A DNA stretch of 64,000 nt, taken from NCBI GenBank assembly GCA_009760855.2, contig WPIO01000121.1:451001-515000 (forward strand). Direction: 5' to 3'. Shown here one piece after another: positions 63,068 to 64,000 of this stretch. Position numbers and translations under genes: made by a program. Source of the stretch: Cristatella mucedo (lineage: Eukaryota > Bryozoa > Phylactolaemata > Cristatellidae). The notes beneath the pieces were generated by a model, which saw nothing but the letters and a program-made list of their open reading frames with translations, was not told where the DNA came from and ran no database searches. Numbering within the stretch: the first letter of the stretch is position 1; every line of letters begins with the position of its first letter.

Positions 63068-63200
63068 CTGCAGCAGAAGGTATGCCGTTAAAAAGCTCAG
63101 TCGAAGGCTGCCAGTGGTACGCTGCACCGGAAGTAGGAACGCACGCCACCACCAGCATGGCCACTTCTACCGCCGCTGCCTTGGCGTAGCGCTACGGTCG

Positions 63201-63253
63201 TCTCGTAGTGCGCAGCGAGCAATGGCGCTCTGCGCTCGCTGCGCACTACGAGA
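63201..63253. other. Perfect 20-base-arm inverted repeat
   Basis: TCTCGTAGTGCGCAGCGAGC and its exact complement with a 13-base loop. The gene 1 equivalent (around 50565-50620) lacks the perfect pairing. Confidence 0.88.
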
Positions 63254-63371
63254 ATGTGTCGCAGGGAGGTTTTCGCTGCAAGAGCGCTCGCTTAGGACCT
63301 CGAGCATTGCGCCCCCGTGACCTCCGCCGTCTAACCTGAAAGGCTATGCGAAAACCCGTGACTTCCAGGTA

Positions 63372-63498
63372 AAAATACACACCCATGATGGGTGCGTATT
63401 TTTTAAATATATTTTATGTTCTATTGTATATTTAAACAAATATAATATATTACATATGAAGAAGGTAGACTATACATTATTTTATATAGTCTACCTAC
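63372..63498. other. Two AT-rich inverted repeats
   Basis: 'aaaaatacacacccat' pairs with 'atgggtgcgtattttt' (one mismatch) at about 63372-63403. GTAGACTATA pairs with TATAGTCTAC at about 63467-63496. The surrounding 63360-63650 is AT-rich with no gene. Confidence 0.7.
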
Positions 63499-64000
63499 TA
63501 TGGTATATATATATATTATTCCTTACCTAATATATTATATATTTATTAAATGTATTTATGTATTGTATATTTATTTTATGCGCTATTTTTTGAGTCGTGT
63601 TTTCCTTATAAAACAGCAAATAAAAAAAACAACGGTCGGGTTCCTATCGTTTAATTCCTATCGTTTATCGTTCCTATCGCTGAACCGCTCGTTTAACTTG
63701 CTGCATCTGAGATGAGTGGGGTAGTAAGCTTTGGTGGATGCCCTCCGACGGTAGGCGGAGGGAGATAAAAGAGACGTTAGGCTGGAAGAGATATGAAAAA
63801 AAGATGGTAGGCGGAAGGAGGCGTCGGGTGGGCGGCGCGAGCACGTGCCGCTTCGCGACGCCTTTTTCCGTCTGCGATTTTTCTTTTTTACCTCCGACGG
63901 CAAAGATGACGGCGAGTGGGTTGAAACGATCAAACTAGTGACGCATGACGAAGGTGCAAGTGCTGAATGGCTTGAATGCGAAGGTCGTGGAAGTAAAAGC

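Larger units (their letters stand above)
62640..63350. repeat. Duplicated intron block shared with 50240-50750
   Basis: The sequence around and upstream of the microexon is clearly homologous to the equivalent intron block of gene 1, showing that the duplication covered introns as well as exons. Confidence 0.8.

Overview
The window is animal nuclear DNA. Coding sequence is split into short exons with GT-AG introns. The intergenic and intronic sequence is full of decayed non-LTR retrotransposons, tRNA-derived SINEs and long microsatellites. The protein families (MADF plus a BESS-like tail, PAN/apple, F-type lectin) and the CR1/L2-like LINEs fit a bilaterian, possibly a lophotrochozoan such as a free-living flatworm. 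The sequence alone does not settle the taxon.

Left and centre (5.6-43.1 kb, + strand): three tandem paralogous genes, here M1 (5603-17533), M2 (28107-33694) and M3 (39357-43052). Each has three exons with the same intron phases (1, then 0). Exon 1 holds the first half of a MADF DNA-binding domain, exon 2 the second half, and exon 3 a low-complexity linker ending in a BESS-like helical motif. They are probably sequence-specific transcriptional regulators. Intron 1 is about 10.1, 3.8 and 2.0 kb in the three genes. In M1 it holds a cluster of nested and inverted LINE copies. A 453-bp insertion inside a LINE at 36.3-36.8 kb carries an inverted, about 97% identical piece of M3 exon 1.

Right (48.3-64 kb, - strand): a six-exon secreted-protein gene (54032-48349) that I could reconstruct with every junction in phase 1. 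The order is signal peptide, PAN/apple domain, Thr-rich mucin-like stalk, a 30-nt microexon, and a two-exon F-type lectin/F5/8 C domain. A second copy (63067-61693) enters from the right edge and keeps the microexon and both lectin exons. Its upstream exons would lie outside the window.

Mobile DNA: two LINE families recur. 'LINE A' has one nearly intact RT copy at 9.6-12.0 kb. 'LINE B' has one long decayed copy at 1.5-4.9 kb and many 3' fragments ending in ATT repeats. A tRNA-headed SINE ('SINE1') ends in the same 3' tail as LINE B, so it probably uses LINE B machinery. A second tRNA-like SINE family ('SINE2') has its own conserved 3' end. No rRNA genes, CRISPR arrays, bacterial genes or intact viral genes were seen.
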